Source: Dryas octopetala (taxonomy: Eukaryota > Streptophyta > Magnoliopsida > Rosales > Rosaceae). Taken from it: DNA of 64,000 bases. The DNA is taken from assembly GCA_963921425.1 (NCBI GenBank), contig OY992840.1, forward strand, positions 4,776,501-4,840,500, in the 5' to 3' direction. Below, piece after piece: positions 33,374 to 44,868 of the stretch (positions are counted from its first letter, which is position 1; every line of letters begins with the position of its first letter). Both the position numbers and the translations under genes were made by a program. Below the pieces are notes generated by a model that did not search any database, was not told where the DNA came from, and worked only from the letters and a program-made list of their open reading frames with translations.

Positions 33374-34734
33374 AGCTTTGGTAGTTTAGTTTACAGTTGT
33401 AGTTTTTCATGCCTTATTTTGTCAAGAATGTAATGTAACAAATGTAAATCTAATTGTTTTTAGTCATATGCCTTCTGTCAGGGATTCTCAAGCAAAATTA
33501 CGATGTAATATATTGTTGTTTCTCAGCAACATTTCTCTCCTGTTGTAGTAAAATATCATTTGGCATTACATAATATGATTTCCCATGTAATTGAATTGCA
33601 CTAATATAAAATTCTTGTCCCATTATAGTATCTTGCTTCGTTTTCTGAACATATAGCTTGAAGAAAAACAAAATTCTTTGGCAAATTAGGCTGAAACATG
33701 CATATCTGCAGACACACATTCACACTGCAGAGTTCAGACAGAAAACATACAAGGTTTAAGAAAAGAAAATGAAAGTCGATTTGTAATTTCATCTTGACTC
33801 AGATTGACCAAAATGCAGTCCACAAATCTTCAGACCCCACACCAAGCATTCATGTTGCATTGAAGTTGTCATGGGATTCATTCATGCACCAGGCTATAGA
33901 TGCTGTATCGTTTTCATGGCTGAACAAACTTTTTAATAAAAGGGCAGATTCAATGTAGGGGTTTTATGTGCATAGGTGCAAATTGGGTCTGAATTTGATG
34001 TGCTGTACAATGCTGCTGGTCAACCTTCGAGAAAATAGGGCCGTTGATGTTGCCATTCTTTATGACTCTTTGTTATGACTTTTCTGTATTTTTCAAAAAG
34101 AGAGCACAGGGCAGTCGTGACAAATGCCAAGTATCACAACTGGTACACATCAACAACCCAAATTATAGTGGCCTAAAGCAAAAGGGTGAGGGCATCGCAG
34201 TGCTTTCCTATGAAACTACAACTGATGTGCTTTTATCTCCAAATCTCCAACCAATCTTTATCTTCAAATCCTTTCAATTACAGTTTACAGGTTCTAGCTG
34301 CCTAATTAGGATGTCTTCCTTTTTTCTTTTCTAAATTTTCTTGGTTGAAACAAAAAATTCAATTCTTTCTATTGCTTTGACGAGAAGGCAACTTGACCTT
34401 TTGTGTTCAAACTGTGATAGAAAAGCTCTTAGCCTCTTGCTGGTTCCTATTCAAGAACTTTGGTTATGAAACATCAACCTTAAAGAAATTTTAATTTCAA
34501 TATGAACTTTTTATGTTGTGTAGGATTCATGTTCCATGTTTAGATAAAACTTATGTAATTATGTTCTTTGAACAATGTGAAATTAGGATGCAAGCCTTGA
34601 CAAAGCCACTGTGACTTTGAGAAGGAAGGCACATTATTATTGAGAAGAGTACTATTTTGTAAATATATTAGCCACAAAATTCATATATAAAGAGAAAGCT
34701 CAAAATAAGGAAACTAGATTATCTTATTTAAAAA
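33374..34734. other. EXO70 3' flank and intergenic DNA
   Basis: The 3' untranslated region of EXO70 probably occupies the first 200-300 bases. No gene or clear repeat is recognised in the rest. Confidence 0.4.
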
Positions 34735-35799
34735 AGGCTTTTTAGCAAGATACCCACCTGAACTTTAATTCGATTTGCATGTTACCACCTAAATTAAAAA
34801 TTGAAACAAGTTGCTTCCTGAATTAAATTTTGTTTGCAAGTTATCACCTTCATCCAAATCCTCATGGATTTTTTGGTCTTTTCAAAGAGAAGAACTTGGG
34901 TGGGGAAGCTTTTGCCACCTCAGCATGCTGAGTGGCAAGGCCCAACTAATTACAAGTGGCTACATGTACAACTATTTTTCTATTTTTACAAATTTTTAAA
35001 ATTAATGAAAAATAGTTCCGGACTAAAAAAAATACACGAAAAATTCTTACGAACTTGTCTTGACTAATACTAATTTACTATGGAGTCAAATTATCAATTG
35101 ACCCTCTGAGAGTTTCCAGAAAATTTAGGAAGTCCAAATTTATTTCTAAAAAATTAAAATACTCTAGACTCTTTAAAAATTCATAGGATAATCTTCTGAA
35201 CTCCAAAAAATATAAGGTCTGCACCATTGGTCTTCTAAAAATTAACACTACCTTTCTCGTGAACAGTTACTACCCAAAATACCTCTCGGTCTTAGAGGAA
35301 AATAAATTCAAGAAAAATTCTAGAATTTTCAAAAAGTCTCGAAAGAATTATCTAAAATAGGTTTTTGGTGATTTTCAAAATATTTTTTAGAATTCTTCTG
35401 AGATTTTACGAAAATTCTATAATTTTTATAGAATTTATTTTATGGAGAGAAATTTATTTTAAATTTTTACAAATAAATTTGGACTTCCCAAATTTTCTGG
35501 AAACTCTCAGAGGGCAAATTGGTAATTTGACTTTATAGTAAATTAGTATTATTCAAAATAAGTCCGTAAGAATTTTCCGTGTATTTTTTTGAATCCGGAG
35601 TTATTTTCAATTAATTTTCAAAGTTTGTAAAAATAAGAAAATAGAAATAAAAAAATGGTTATACATGCGGCCACTTGTAATTGGTTGGGCCTTACCACTC
35701 AACATGCTGAGGTGACACTAAAAAACCCATGAGGATTTGGATGAAGGTGGTAACATGCAAATCGATTCAAAGTCATGTAGGTATCTTGCTAAAAAGCCT
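34735..35799. mobile_element. 1.07-kb foldback inverted-repeat element
   Basis: The left end aggctttttagcaagatacc and the right end ggtatcttgctaaaaagcct are exact reverse complements over 20 bp. The arms keep pairing inward. 34846-34935 (catccaaatcctcatggatt, cctcagcatgctgagtggca) pairs with 35675-35745, and 35085-35150 (ccctctgagagtttccagaa) pairs with 35478-35535. The symmetry centre is near 35267. No ORF or transposase is found and I could not see a convincing target duplication. Long TIRs suggest a Mutator-like foldback MITE. Confidence 0.75.
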
Positions 35800-36495
35800 G
35801 TAAAGAATCACCTACATACATGTTATTGCCAAATACAACACAGATTATACAATATCATTAAGAAGGACACGTTGTGTTCAATACCTTTTGATACGCAACT
35901 GAGGCTAGCTAAAGTAATCAGCATTCAATATTTTTGGTACAAAATCACATACACTGTTGAAGTGAGCAATGGTATTAAATTAGCAAAAGCTAGAGGCCAA
36001 ATATTTGCTTTTGTAGCTCCAACTAAAAATTAAGGGAGTGTAGAAAAGAGCTTAAGGCCTCTGTTCGAACTTTAATGCTCCCAATTTTTCATTTGAAAAA
36101 CTATCTTCCCTAAAGATGATCCCACTTTCTCTATGTTTCATCTCCTATTAGCAACCCCATGAAATACTGGTTCATCTGACCCTTACTGCTTCCTTCCTTT
36201 CCCATACTTACAAAGTCTTAGCCATCTTCAATTATTTGGTTGATTTGAAGTCTTCCATGATCTCAAAGCATAACCTAAACCCTTCATGATAGACACCCAG
36301 GCTGAAAGCAAACTGTGAGTGCAATACTTATCTTCAGAATCAGAATGTAGCACATTTTAAACCAACTTTGCCAATCCAACCACTTCATAGAAAAAAAGAT
36401 AAGTTGCAACAGTAGATCATCAGTCTCATGCAGTACACTCTGATACTTCATAATCTGCAGCTGCACATCAACCTTCCACGACATAATTCATATTC
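35800..36495. other. Presenilin 3' flank and intergenic DNA
   Basis: No gene is recognised. The right part is probably the 3' untranslated region of the presenilin gene. Confidence 0.4.
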
Positions 36496-37830
36496 CTAGA
36501 ACATGATGAGGTTCAAGGAACATTGTACAACAAAAACCTCAAGTAAGAGCCGGGTCAATATATAAAAAAGTACACCGAGCATTATCGACACTGGAAGAGC
36601 TGGCAAAGCTTTCTGATACAAAGCTAACAGCATCAAAGTAACTCCGAGTCCACCTATAATAGCAAGATAACATGCATACACTGTCATGAAATCATACATC
36701 GCTGCCCTCCCAACTAAAACACTGTAGAAGATGAAGTCTCCCAATCCCAGCTTGATTGAACCAGAGGACCCCAATCCAATACCCTCAAGCACCACACTTT
36801 CACTTGCCACAGCATCTTCCTGCCTGTGCTGCTGAACATTCGTTATGTGATCAAGTAGTGGCGCAGAAAGCTCTGGATCACTCTCTGGAATCTGCCCCTC
36901 TTCAGCTCTAACCAAACTTGAATCATTATGAGCATTACCGAATTCACCACGATTTGAATATGAATCTGAAGTATCATTGGCATTCACATTAGAGTATGAC
37001 TCGGAATTTCTATTCTCGCCCAAACCAGAATTGATATTTTCATTGGAATGAGACCCATTATTCGAATTCTCATTTCTCCTCTCTCTCCAAACCCTCCTCT
37101 GACCCGCAGCACCCCTGGAATCATGAGAAGTCACTGGCCTAGCCTCATAAACCAAAGCAGGTATATCTTCATCCCTAGATATTGCAAGCTCTACCAAAAG
37201 CCTTAATGGCCCAACAGGTAACAGAACTGCAGCAACATCATACAATGCCATGGCAACCAATAACACCCAAGTAGTCCATTCAGGCAATTGTGTAAACCAA
37301 TAAGCAACCAGAATTCCAATAGCAACCAAATATCCTTGTGTCACAAAAATTGCCATTTTTGACATGAACACAGCCAAAACACCAACAACAGCAAAATTAA
37401 ACAAAACCAAGAGAAATGTGATACAATCAATGGGAACACTAAAATCCTGAATCAGAAACAGGGCAATTTCACCACCCATAAAGCCCAAAACAGTAAAAGC
37501 AGAGAAACCCATGTACGCTTTCAAGAACTTAGTGCATCTAAGATAGAAAAGAAGGACCAAAACGAATGTGACAACAGTGACAACAGCCACAAACACAAGG
37601 GAGTTCAAAAGGGCACCTACGAATTTGTCCCAGGTAGAGTCTGAGCTAGTCTCACTGTAGGCCATGGTGGCCATTGAGGTCACTGTTTCTGATGAAGAAG
37701 AATCATCCCCGTTTAAAATTGTGACCAAGATGACCACTAATAACATGCAGACTGAGACTGGTGTTATGATTCTAACAAGTTCTTCGCCTAGAGATTCAAG
37801 AATGCTTGTGGGTCTTGGATTTTGGGCCAT
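36496..37830 (-). CDS. PS: Presenilin (gamma-secretase catalytic aspartyl protease), intronless
   Basis: A single exon encodes 444 residues, similar in length to plant presenilins. It is a multipass membrane aspartyl protease (family A22), the catalytic core of gamma-secretase-like complexes in endomembranes. The three family signatures are present: Tyr197-Asp198 in MALYDVAAVL (first catalytic Asp), Gly362-Leu-Gly-Asp365 in GLGDFIFYS (second catalytic Asp) and Pro410-Ala-Leu412 in ALPALPVS. Hydrophobic segments run from about residues 22-40, 73-96, 105-126 and onward. A long hydrophilic loop (about 225-355) is rich in Asn, Ser and Glu, as usual for the cytosolic loop before the second Asp. 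The start ATG gives MAQNPRPTSILESLGEELVR, the expected N-terminus. Confidence 0.97.
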   Translation of the reverse strand: MAQNPRPTSILESLGEELVRIITPVSVCMLLVVILVTILNGDDSSSSETVTSMATMAYSETSSDSTWDKFVGALLNSLVFVAVVTVVTFVLVLLFYLRCTKFLKAYMGFSAFTVLGFMGGEIALFLIQDFSVPIDCITFLLVLFNFAVVGVLAVFMSKMAIFVTQGYLVAIGILVAYWFTQLPEWTTWVLLVAMALYDVAAVLLPVGPLRLLVELAISRDEDIPALVYEARPVTSHDSRGAAGQRRVWRERRNENSNNGSHSNENINSGLGENRNSESYSNVNANDTSDSYSNRGEFGNAHNDSSLVRAEEGQIPESDPELSAPLLDHITNVQQHRQEDAVASESVVLEGIGLGSSGSIKLGLGDFIFYSVLVGRAAMYDFMTVYACYLAIIGGLGVTLMLLALYQKALPALPVSIMLGVLFYILTRLLLEVFVVQCSLNLIMF

Positions 37831-39540
37831 TGGGTATTCGAGAAATGGATCAATTTTGGTTTTTGGGGGTGTTCCGGCTGATGGGTCTTTGAGATTTGGT
37901 TGGCGACTTTCAGAGCTCCGCTTTCAAGGCCTTTGCAGGTTCTGGTTGTTTGAGCATTTGACCAATAGTTGATGACTTTTTGGGGATGGGGAAGAGTTTC
38001 TAACCGTCCATCTCGGTGGCTTCACCAAACAAGGAAAGAGTTTTTCTTTAGCCTATTTGTTTTTATGGGAAGGGTTTTATTTTTATTTTTATGGCATCAC
38101 AATCTCTTGTGTATTTACAAATTGAATGGTGAAATTATATTAGTTGATAGGTTGACTTTAAACTTGTAATTTAAATTCAACTCATCTATGTTTGCTATGT
38201 TAAAAATATTGATTTAAAATTTTAATAAATTAAGTAGAAATCCAGTTTTTGAAAGATTTTTAAATAGAAACCCAATCAAATAAAGAATTAAATATAAACC
38301 CAATCTGTCCGTGAAAGCAGATGCGGAGAAAAAAAATACACTACAGAGCGCTTGGTAGTTGTAGATGCATCGATTTTTTTGCTTGCAGATGCATGATTTT
38401 GCTTGCAGATATAGGATTTTTGCTTATAAACGGATAATTTTGCTTGAAGATGCAGGGGTTTGCATCAATTTTAATCAATCTGCAAGCGCCGAGCATCGCT
38501 TGATGGAATTGCCGAGCGCTCGGTGAACAATTTAGGCTGCAACTTATTTTTTGGGCCGGCTAGGATTTGAGTTTCTAATTAAAACATCCTTAAAATTTTA
38601 GAAATAATAAAGAACACATTATTAGTGGAGACATTAAAACTATAAGGTTGATATGGCTGATTGATTGGTGCGCTACATTTTTGTTTTGATCTCTTACCTA
38701 ACAGAGTGTAGATTTGTCATGGTTGAGCCAAAAACCTCAAAACTAAACCCTAACCAATAAACGAATGCCAATCGACCCTAGATTCATTAACATACCCTCA
38801 TTGTAATTGCTGAAAAATCATTGTTACTGTTTTTCATGGTCAGTTAATAGCGTAGACGCGACTTTATAAGCTTGAGTTTAAATGTTGATTTATCAAATTT
38901 TCACATTTATACAACAAAAACATAAATGGTATATCAAATGGTATATCTATATGTATCATTTTTATATATAATCTTTGGATTGTCTATGAACGACTACACT
39001 GATGGACAACGACAATGTTTAGAAAAAGAAAAGACATCAAGTGCTCCGTGTCCATGTTGATAGCTCGACTTATTAAAAAATAGGCCGACTTATCTTTATG
39101 TTTTGCGTATGAGTTAACTAATAAAAATATTTTAAGTTTTGGTCTTGAAATAAACCCAAATTATATTAGAAAGGAAAAAATATGAGTTATCGATTCATAT
39201 TCACAATGAAAATTAGAGAAAAAAAAGTTCTCCATTCGAAAAAAAAGAAGAGGGAGGGAATATAAATTTTCCACATATATCCAGATATTTCGAGGTTGTT
39301 TAAAGGAAACTTCCCCGGCTGTCACAGAAACTATAAACAGCCCAATATAAACGTCCCACGTACAGGCCGTAACGCACCACTAAAATCTCCAACCCTCACT
39401 GTCACGGCTCTCATCCAACGGCTGGTAATTTAATTCCAAATCGGACGGACCAGATTTTCTAGAGCACTCGATATAACGATGACTCGGAGTCCCATTTCCA
39501 CTACATAAACCCTATTCGAATCAAAACCTAGGGTTTTAGT
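37831..39540. other. Intergenic between presenilin and the first RRM gene
   Basis: These are the two divergent 5' flanks. At about 38360-38460 there is a degenerate repeat of roughly 25 bp (tttgcttgcagatgcatgat type, four imperfect copies). Nothing else is recognised. Confidence 0.45.
39507..39536. promoter_or_regulatory. Two telo-box motifs in opposite orientation near the RRM gene start
   Basis: AAACCCTA at 39507-39514 and its reverse complement TAGGGTTT at 39529-39536 lie just before a GA-repeat leader. Telo-boxes are common near transcription starts of plant translation and RNA-processing genes. The position fits, but function is inferred. Confidence 0.45.
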
Positions 39541-39593
39541 CCAGTGCCTAAAACAGAGTGACAGAGAGAGAGAGAGAGAGAGGAGCGGACAAG

Positions 39594-40628
39594 GTACGAT
39601 TCGAAGCCTCACATCGATTACTTATGATAATAATAATAATAGTAATAATTATTGATTCCAATGCTTTTGTTTCTTCGTTTCCTATTGTTTTTGCTCTGAT
39701 TTCTTGGGTCTATTATGTGCTGTCTTTATTTGTTCTTAAGGGATTTTAAGTTCTTGTATATTTCTCTATCTATATGTATATGCATGTATATATGTGTGCG
39801 ATTATTGTTTATAGACCTCTGTTTGGTTGGTGGGAAGTGTAGGAATAGAAAAATGAAAATTTGATTTCTGGGTTTAGCACAGCTAAGCCCAAGTGTATTT
39901 GTGGAGGGCAATTTTGACAACGTATTCTCTTGATTTATCGAACAATGAGTGAAAAAGGCATTTGTTACTTAAGATTTTCTGTTTGTTATGTAAATTCTCC
40001 AAAGTGTTTTCCTTTCCTTGATTAATCCCTCATTTCCCTATATCTTTCTTGAGAACCAATTAGTATTTAAATTATTTTTTCAAACTTTTTTGAAGTGAAA
40101 AAGTGGAATGAATGCTTTTGAAATGATTTTTTACTGATGATGATACGCATCAAAGTTTATTGGCTTGTCTTGTAACTTTGTTCGAGTAGCAGTAGATGAG
40201 AGGCCATGGAGATTATTTTTAATAATCATTGTCTGGGTATCTTATAAATCGCTTTTTGTTGCCATGATTTGTCCATATAGTTTTTAGTACGGTATTAACC
40301 TACCCGTGTGTACTTATAACACAATTTTAGAGTTTAAGGGCGTTTCTCCACATTAGACATGATACTTCGATCATGACATTTTTGTTGACATGGTTATTGC
40401 AGGTGTAGGGGTTCAGCCATCTTGTAAAATTTATTTTAATCAATTAAGTATAGATTGATTGCTGTAGTATACTAGAGGCCTGGGATTGAATCCTGCCTTA
40501 TTAGGGTTTTGGGGGATTTTGGATTTTCCTTCATTTGGGCAAGGGCAAGGTAGGTTTAAGGGCTGCATTCACACTTATTGTGAAATAGATTTACTTATTG
40601 AAACTTGTTTTCTTGTGCTTTCTTGTAG
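39594..40628 (+). other. Probable 5'-UTR intron of RRM gene 1
   Basis: A donor (gacaag then gtacga) follows the GA-rich leader, and an acceptor (cttgtag) lies 9 bases before the ATG at 40638. Copies 2 and 3 keep the same acceptor context (tag, gttattgca) before their ATGs, which supports a leader intron. Confidence 0.55.
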
Positions 40629-40637
40629 GTTATTGCA

Positions 40638-42398
40638 ATGGCTTTCTTAAGTAAAGTTGGGAATATACTTAGGCAGACTGCAAACAAGCAGATCAGATCT
40701 GAATTATCTCCTTTCAAACTGTCCATCCATCAAGCTATAAGATGCATGTCATCCATGCAAAGTTCAAAACTCTTTATTGGAGGTGCTTTCAGAATTCCTT
40801 GAGAGTTTCAAATATAATTTTTCCCTTCCCCTGCGGTGCAATTTTGTGTTAAGATGGTTCAGTTTTTGTAATGCAGGTATTTCGTATCAGACAGATGATC
40901 AGAGTCTGAAGGACGCTTTTGCAAAATATGGTGAAGTTATCGAGGGTATGTAATTAGCTTAATTGCATTGCATTTTTGAATTCTAGACAAAATTAGACTA
41001 AAAATATTGTAAGCTTTTTTGCTGTGCCTGCTGTTGTAAAGTGATTATGCTACGTAGATCACATAAAAAGCAAATGAATTTCTAAATCAAACATAGTCTT
41101 TTGTTTAATATGTTTTTATTTTGTTCTTTTTAATGGGTTAGCTGAAAGACTTGGATGAGTATGGATTTCTTTTCTTATTTTCCCAATTTTTTCAGTCAAC
41201 TTTGAAGATCTGCTGTTGTGGAGTCTCAGTACTTTCTTTCCTTTTTTCATTTGCGATAATTCTCACTTTAAATTTCAATCCAAGTTTTATTTGTTAGGAA
41301 TATTTGAATTAATTCAATAAATTAATGCTGATTTACCTGATAAATGTTGCAGCAAGAATCATCATGGACCGTGAGACTGGTAGATCTAGAGGATTTGGGT
41401 TTGTTACTTACACTTCTAGCGATGATGCATCCAGTGCAATCCAGGCCTTGGATGGTCAGGTAATTACTGTTATTATATTCTGGTAGCCTTTTGTGAATGA
41501 AATCAGTTAATGCTTCAGAGTGGTTACCGGAAATGAATCTTGAGTACTGAAATGTATTGTCCTGGGATTTCTGGTATGAAATTTGAAGTTTCAGACTTGG
41601 GGATAATTTAATTTGAAAATCCTGGCAGAACAAAATCTATTTTTCCATGCAAAGGCTTTGCCTTTTTATCTAATGATCGTTGTCATGCATTATGGGTGCT
41701 ACTCATTGTCACTGTGAATGTAAATGTACCTCAATATCTGTTTTAAAAATGCAGATGCTGCAACATCTGTTTGTTCTATGTAATTACATTGGTATTGGGA
41801 TCTTCTATTTTTTAATTTTTAACTCATGAACCTTTTTTTAACCCTTCAATTTTTTGTGTAAAAATTCTTCTAGGAGCTTCATGGCCGCCGAGTAAGGGTG
41901 AATTATGCTACTGATAGGCCTCGCACCAACTTCGGAGGTGGTGGTGGATATGGTGGTGATGGTGGTTACTCTGGAGGCGGTGGAGGTTATGGTGGTGGTG
42001 GATATGGTGGTGGCAGTGGTGGATATGGTGGTGGTGGATACAGTGGTGGTGGTGGTGGTGGATATGGTGGTGGTTCTACTGGGAATTATGGAGGCAGTGG
42101 AGGTGACAGCTATGGAAGTGGAAACACTGGTGGTGGATATGGTGGAAGTGGAGTTGGCAACAGCAGTGGTGGCAGTGGAGGTTTCGGCAATAGCAGCAAT
42201 TTTGGTGCTGCTGGCAGTGCTGATACCTTTGGTAATGTTGGTAGTGCTGATAACCTTGGCGGTGTTGGTGGAGCTGATAACTTTGGTGTTGGCGGTGGTG
42301 ACAACAGCTTTGGCGGTGGTGGCTTTAACCTGGATGATCCAACGGAAGGAAACGACAGAGATGATGATGACACTGGCGACTTTGCGAAAAGGGCCTGA
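40638..42398 (+). CDS. Glycine-rich RNA-binding protein, organelle-targeted type (copy 1, intact)
   Basis: Four coding exons (40638-40782, 40877-40945, 41353-41459, 41874-42398) join in frame to 281 residues. The N-terminal ~40 residues ([20 protein letters not shown]) are basic and Ser-rich with no acidic start, like a mitochondrial presequence. One RRM follows with RNP2 (KLFIGGIS) and RNP1 (RGFGFVTY). The tail is a long GGYGG-rich low-complexity region and an acidic end ([15 protein letters not shown]). This architecture is that of mitochondrial GR-RBPs, some of which (ORRM type) act in C-to-U RNA editing and splicing. Whether this one does is not shown. It is the best preserved of three copies in the window. 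A long CT microsatellite lies in its 3' flank. Confidence 0.9.
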
Positions 42399-42613
42399 TA
42401 ATATTTTATCAGATTAAAGGAGCAATCTAGTTTGCTTCTGCGCAGTGTTACAATTAAGTAGTTTGTTTTTTTGTTACAGCTTCTATTTCCCCCTCGTCCT
42501 TCTCTGTCTCCCTGAACTATTTTATTTCATTTTGTGTTGGATTTGGCACTGTGAACTTCATGCACCGTTTAGTGTGCTTTCTCAACGAAGAAAACTGTGA
42601 AAATAATTGTCAT

Positions 42614-42692
<79 letters not shown>

Positions 42693-42940
42693 ACACCGAC
42701 AGAACTGTTGGAATCAATGTACAGGACGTGAGCAACATAGACGAGGAGCGTAGGCATTAATGGTGGAAGTTAAAAAATGTCATAGTTTTATTTGTTTTTT
42801 TTTTTTTTCTCTTTCTTTCTGTAGGACTTGGGTTTTGGTCCTTTTGGATGGTGTCATCAATGGTTTGATATTTAATACAAACAAAATAAAGTAGCAAAAA
42901 GAAAAGATAAAATCAGAATAGAACTTCGGCTTATTTATCT
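42399..42940. other. RRM gene 1 3' region with CT microsatellite
   Basis: The 3' untranslated region contains an uninterrupted CT run at about 42619-42690. Equivalent shorter runs follow copy 2 (57766-57791) and a degenerate one copy 3. No further gene is seen. Confidence 0.6.
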
Positions 42941-43019
42941 AAACTTATTATTCGCTTAAATCTATGGTGGTCCATGAATTTTTTTAACAGTCATATCCAG
43001 CTATGAACTAGCTGACTTG

Positions 43020-43118
43020 TGTCATGTTGGTTCAATTCGTCAAAATACCTTAAAGGGAAGTTAATTGTGTCATGTTGGTTCAATTCGTCAAAATACCTTA
43101 AAGGGAAGTTAATTTTTG
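43020..43118. repeat. 48-bp direct tandem duplication
   Basis: Two adjacent, practically identical copies of a unit starting gtgtcatgttggttcaattc and ending gggaagttaatt lie in the left arm of the outer inverted-repeat element. Confidence 0.85.
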
Positions 43119-43209
43119 TCATGTGCAGTTGAGGGGCAAATCAAATATTTCAGGCAAGATTTGAGTTAAAAAAAACATCGCTTCCCCATCCAACCACCGC
43201 CTATCTTAC

Positions 43210-44377
43210 GGCTGCCCATCGGTCGGATCGAATAGGTAAATGGCCTTACCGATTCGATTATCGAAAATTTCGGTAATTCAATTTTGATGTCGATTTTCGA
43301 ATTGATTTTTTTGTATTCGGTATTTTTCGGATCCTTCAATTTTTGGCATTTTTCGGTATTTTCGGTATTAATCACAAAATACAATCAGTCCTGCAGTGCC
43401 AAATCTACACAAGTAGACAACAGAAAAACCATTAATCAAAACAAGATTAACAGAAAAACCATTAATCAAAATAAGATTGACATGCAATTCCAGATCAGCG
43501 ACTGAGTTGGGTGAGGACTGTGAGGTAGATCGAGAGTTAGAGACATGAGAGATGGAAGTGTGAGAGTCTGAGAGAGGCAGAGAGAGAGAGAGAGAAAGAG
43601 AGAGGGAGCCTCCAACATCTCTGGCTTCGATCCGCCGCCGTGGTTGATCGGATGGAGAATCCGAGCACACCATCGTGCTCAGGACGTCGAGAGGAAGAAG
43701 ACTTGGGTGGTGGGAAGCCTCGACGCCGCCTGGAAAGGAAGTCAACGCTGGCAACAGTGCCGGATTATGGGTTCGGGTTATGGGTTTTCGGCTAGATTTT
43801 GGGCAATCAACGCTCATGCGAAAAAAGAGGAGGGAGAGAGGAAGCTTTTGGGACTGGTCTCGTCGCCATCGATCGCTGGACGAGAGAGTTCTCGTCGGAG
43901 AAGGTGATCAGCGCAAGGAAAGGGAAGAGAGAGAATAAGAAAAAAAATGAAAAAAAAAACTGAGAAAGTGAGGAAGAGAGAGTCACGGGGAGGGGGGGAT
44001 AGGGGTGGGTGGGCGCCAAAAAAAAAGAAAGGAAAGAAAAAAAAAGATTGGGGTTTGGGTGATTGGGGTTTCGATTGGGGTTTTGTTTGGGGTTTCGATG
44101 GGATTTTGTTTGGGGTTTTTTAGTTGTTTTAATTTATGTAATACATTTCTATATAGATAAATAATTAAAAATATCCTAAACCCTAATATAAACTATAGTA
44201 TAAGACTATAATACCATAATACTAAACCCTAATATAAGACTATAATACTATATGTTATATGTTATATGTTATATATGTTACATATATAAATTATAGTATT
44301 ATAAACTATGTAGTATATACTATCAAATATATAAACTGCAGTCTTATAGTATTATAAACTTGTAATGTCCTAAAAAA

Positions 44378-44408
<31 letters not shown>

Positions 44409-44779
44409 ATAATAATAATAATATTTATGGGCTTTAAAATTTGGTTAAATTTTTAAGTTTGGGCTTTAGCCCAATTGTTTTACAAGAGATGAAAAGCCCA
44501 ACCAAAAAAAAAAAAAAAAGAATCTAAATGGATTTGAAGATAATCACCAACGCCATTAGCTTTCTCAAAACTAGAACACCTAAGCTTTGATCAAGGGTGG
44601 TGATTCTTTTAGGGATAAGTCCTTATCTAAATAATCATTAGATACATCCCTTCTTAACTGAAAATGCATGACAATTAGATTATAAGGTATGCTTAAGAAT
44701 AGTCTTGAGCAGCAAAAAGAAAACTGAACAGAGGAGACAAAGAAGAAACCGAGAGAAAAAGAAAAGAGAGAGGAAGAGA

Positions 44780-44868
<89 letters not shown>

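Noticed and set aside
34726..35808. 9-bp target duplication for the foldback element
   Set aside because: Flanks atttaaaaa and gtaaagaat do not match.
40485..40510. tRNA or SINE B-box-like word (ggattgaatcc)
   Set aside because: No A box or cloverleaf around it, and a related sequence occurs in the leader of RRM copy 2 as simple gene homology.
41905..42417. 170-residue frame overlapping the RRM gene tail
   Set aside because: It is a shifted reading of the glycine-rich repeat giving Val/Met runs. The RRM frame continues from spliced exons.
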